From NCBI GenBank assembly GCA_949152475.1, contig OX424566.1, positions 16,081,177-16,145,176 on the forward strand: a stretch of DNA of 64,000 nucleotides. Direction: 5' to 3'. This document shows, piece by piece, positions 61,642-64,000 of this stretch (position 1 is the first letter of the stretch; each line of letters starts with the position of its first letter). The notes beneath the pieces were generated by a model. It did no database searches and was not told where the DNA came from. It worked only from the letters and a program-made list of their open reading frames with translations. Both the position numbers and the translations under genes were made by a program. The stretch comes from Terebella lapidaria (Eukaryota; Annelida; Polychaeta; Terebellida; Terebellidae).

Positions 61642-62878
61642 ACAACACATATTGCTCCCAGACGCCAGGTCCGACTCGACCCGCCATTTACCTTGAACTT
61701 GCCACTAGGACGGTGTCGCACAGGGATCTACACTTTTATCAGTTTCCATGAATGAGAATAGCCTGAATTTAGTGAAAAAGAGGCAATATACAGTGAGGGC
61801 TGAAGGATATTTCGTTCAAGTTGTCAGAAATAACCGAAAGGTGTACCTCTTGATGCATACTTGACATCATAGACAAGGATGGCGTAGTGACGAATGGGAG
61901 GATTGTGATGCCAAGAGGCAAGGAGTTTCACCAGAGGATGATAGTGATGGTGGTGTGCAGAAATATTGTGGAAGTCTGATTGAATTTCTTGTATATACTG
62001 TTGTATCACTTGTGTGTCATGCATGTGTATATTACGGAAATAGATTGCTGTGAAAAGCATATTTTTTTACACGATTTATGTGTTTGTAGTCTGGCTTGTG
62101 TCACCTGAAAAAAACCCCAAATGCTAGAAATAAGGTGGAATCATGTATATTGTTTGAATAATTTTTAAATTCATTTTCATGTGTTTATGAAGCTTTCTGT
62201 GTATTTGATGGTAATAAAATGTGTTTATTTGATGTCTATGAGATAATGCATTTAAGATGTTTGTTCGATTATACTAATGTAGTCTCGTCTCAAAAAAGAA
62301 AAGAAACCTACATTGCTTATAATCGGGTACATGAACTATTCAACACTTGAATTGCAGCTTTCATTGAGGTATTAAGAATAGTAAGTCTCGAGTTCCACAG
62401 AACCACAAATATTACCATACGAAATGACAACTGGTCTGCATACTGTAGCAGAGCGGCCAGCAACATGATTCATCCGTCCTACATGTGCATATAGAATAAC
62501 CATATACATCACAATGCAGTGTGGGGTCCTTTTTTCAGTCCAGCGGTTTGAGCAGGGGGTCAATTACAGTCTGTATGCCTGGAATGTTACTGCCGGTCAA
62601 TATCAATATTTGGATGGGAGCGTGCGACACTACACCCACAGGAGCAGACGCCAGTGAACAATAGTAAGTAGCTATATTGCGCGTCATCCCTTTTAATTGG
62701 GCATCAAATCCTGTGCGTTATTGTTGAGTCACGTATGAATATAATAGAAATGTTTGTTAACATATTTGGACTCATTCCGTCCACGCATCCTGCGTTGTTA
62801 AATTTTATTGGGTCGTTTGTTTGTGGTTGAATGATATGATTAGGGGCAATTGAAGGTGAGTGTAAGACCTTTTCTGTG

Positions 62879-63837
62879 ATGATGGCCTTGCCCAAAGACA
62901 ACAACGGAAGATTCGTCTGCCGCAAATGCGATCCTGGGGAGATCAACGTCCCGGATTTGTCCAACACATGGACTTTGCACTGGCTGTTTCTACAGGAAAA
63001 TATCTTATGGCAAGATTGGATGCGTGACAACGGCCTCTTAAGGAATGGGTATTATTGCGAGGTATGTGACCAAGTATGCACACTCGGGAAGCGAACGAGG
63101 AACAAGGACGGGTACTCCTATCGATGTCCTAACTGCAAACATGAGTATAGCATTCGTTCCAATTCGTTCTTCGAAGGGAGCCATTTCCCAATACCAGATT
63201 TGGTCACGTTTCTGGTAAGTTTTGCGGAACATGCCGCGGACCGAGCAGGCATGGACTACAAGCGCCCATCTGTGGACTGGGCCAATTTTGCACGGGACTT
63301 GTGTAAGAAGTATGTATTCAACATGCTCCAACATGTAAATCTCACAGGCACCGTCGAAATAGATGAGTCCCTCTTCGGCCGAAAGGTCAAATACCACAGG
63401 GGAGCCCCACTGGGAAGACCTACATGGGTTTTTGGCCTGGTTGAAGGGACAGTGGTCGTTTGATCGTCATGCCAGTGGACAGTCGGGACGCCGACACCCT
63501 GGTCCCCATCATAAAAAGGTATGTGGAGGCTGGAAGTCGCATTTTCAGCGACGGTTGGGCCGCATACAGGTCCCTCAACCAGGAAGGGTTCGAACACTTT
63601 ACAGTGGAGCACAAACACACGTTTAAACAGACGTACATCAACAACGAAACGGGTGAACGTGTGGAGGTGCATACCAACAGAATCGAGAGGGCGTGGGGGA
63701 ATGCCAAACGGCATTTCAAAAACATAAACAGGACCTCCCTTGGGAATTTCGAAGCCCACCTGGCCGAGGTAATGTGGAGGGCGAATGATCGTAGAGAGCA
63801 TCCCGTGACCCGCCTCTACAACCTAGTACGCAGGTAG
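62879..63837 (+). pseudogene. Merlin-family (IS1595/ISXO2-like) transposase, unit C, best preserved
   Basis: DDE transposase of the Merlin superfamily. 62879-63463 encodes an N-terminal CRKC cluster, a zinc ribbon (CEVCDQVC...CPNCKHEYSIRSNSFFEG), and GTVEIDESLFGRKVKYHRGA with the first Asp. 63460-63837 encodes MPVDSRDADTLVPIIKRYVE, IFSDGWAAYRSL (second Asp), VHTNRIERAWGNAKRHFKNI (third acidic/Asn motif). A one-base loss near 63441, relative to units A and B, separates the two frames. TAG at 63835-63837 replaces the TAC of A and B, cutting a tail of about 60 residues whose sequence continues to the window edge. Catalytic residues otherwise look complete. Confidence 0.88.
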
Positions 63838-64000
63838 TATCCTTTGGATGATCGTCCCCGCCTGGATTTCCCCAGCCCACTGTTTCCAACTTGGGATCCA
63901 GACACCATCGCTAACCCAACCGAAATAAGCATCCTCAGAGAAGACAGTGATGGTGATAACAGGTACAGCCCATTTGTTAATGCAGACGGAAAAGGGCCGG

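Larger units (their letters stand above)
57821..64000 (+). repeat. Segmental tandem unit C (cut by the window end)
   Basis: Third direct unit; the gene is shifted by 10804 bp from unit B. More divergent from A and B than they are from each other. Private insertion at about 57976-58556. Confidence 0.88.

Noticed and set aside
1-64000. tRNA, rRNA or other structured RNA genes
   Set aside because: No cloverleaf with A/B-box pairs or rRNA-like stretch was recognised by eye. A covariance-model scan would be decisive.

Overview
This window looks like genomic DNA from an animal, most likely a marine invertebrate. Evidence for this: spliced genes with GT-AG introns, AATAAA poly(A) signals, a secreted PAN plus F5/8C-type gene family, several non-LTR retrotransposon clades, a Ty3/Gypsy element, P-element-like and Merlin-like transposases, and many TTAA- or TA-flanked MITEs. 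The species cannot be fixed from the sequence. There are no operons, rRNA genes or CRISPR arrays, and most of the length is transposon-derived.

Layout. 1-7 kb holds palindromes, a truncated copy of a repeat family whose ends read GGTTACCGGAC, GATA-rich minisatellites and a minus-strand LINE whose coiled-coil ORF1 start is joined in frame to its reverse transcriptase end. 7-16.8 kb is a GC-rich minus-strand Gypsy fossil with an ATAA target-site duplication, sitting inside a small transposon with 112-bp inverted ends. 16.8-20.9 kb holds a GATGCGAGG-type repeat array and a second GGTTACCGGAC element with about a dozen 150-bp units. 20.9-22.9 kb carries the only undamaged-looking host gene, a three-exon gene for a secreted PAN/apple plus F5/8C-like protein of 251 aa. 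23.1-23.5 kb is a TTAA-flanked MITE. 24.5-34 kb is a set of nested insertions: an L1/Tx1-like LINE interrupted by two other LINEs and by a 3.1-kb inverted-repeat element. 34-35.7 kb is a P-element (THAP9-like) transposase fossil with a MITE inserted at TTAA.

36.7-64 kb is a tandem segmental array of three units (A 36713-46740, B 46741-57820, C 57821 to the window end). Each unit carries a paralogue of the PAN-F5/8C gene followed by a Merlin-family transposase fossil. Units A and B share lesions that C lacks: loss of the exon 1 splice donor, and a Merlin gene that has lost its first catalytic Asp. C carries its own damage instead: a 19-bp deletion in exon 2, and a frameshift plus a stop in Merlin. 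The shared lesions order the duplications as ((A,B),C), with the 21-kb gene as an older relative. Each unit has also received private MITE insertions, and the other units show the empty sites, so transposition continued after duplication.

The host genes probably encode small secreted recognition or adhesion proteins. I infer this from the domains only. The best candidates for something undescribed are the decaying lectin-like gene array, the zinc-finger ORF on the 3' side of the Gypsy integrase, and the several unrelated TTAA-targeting MITE families.
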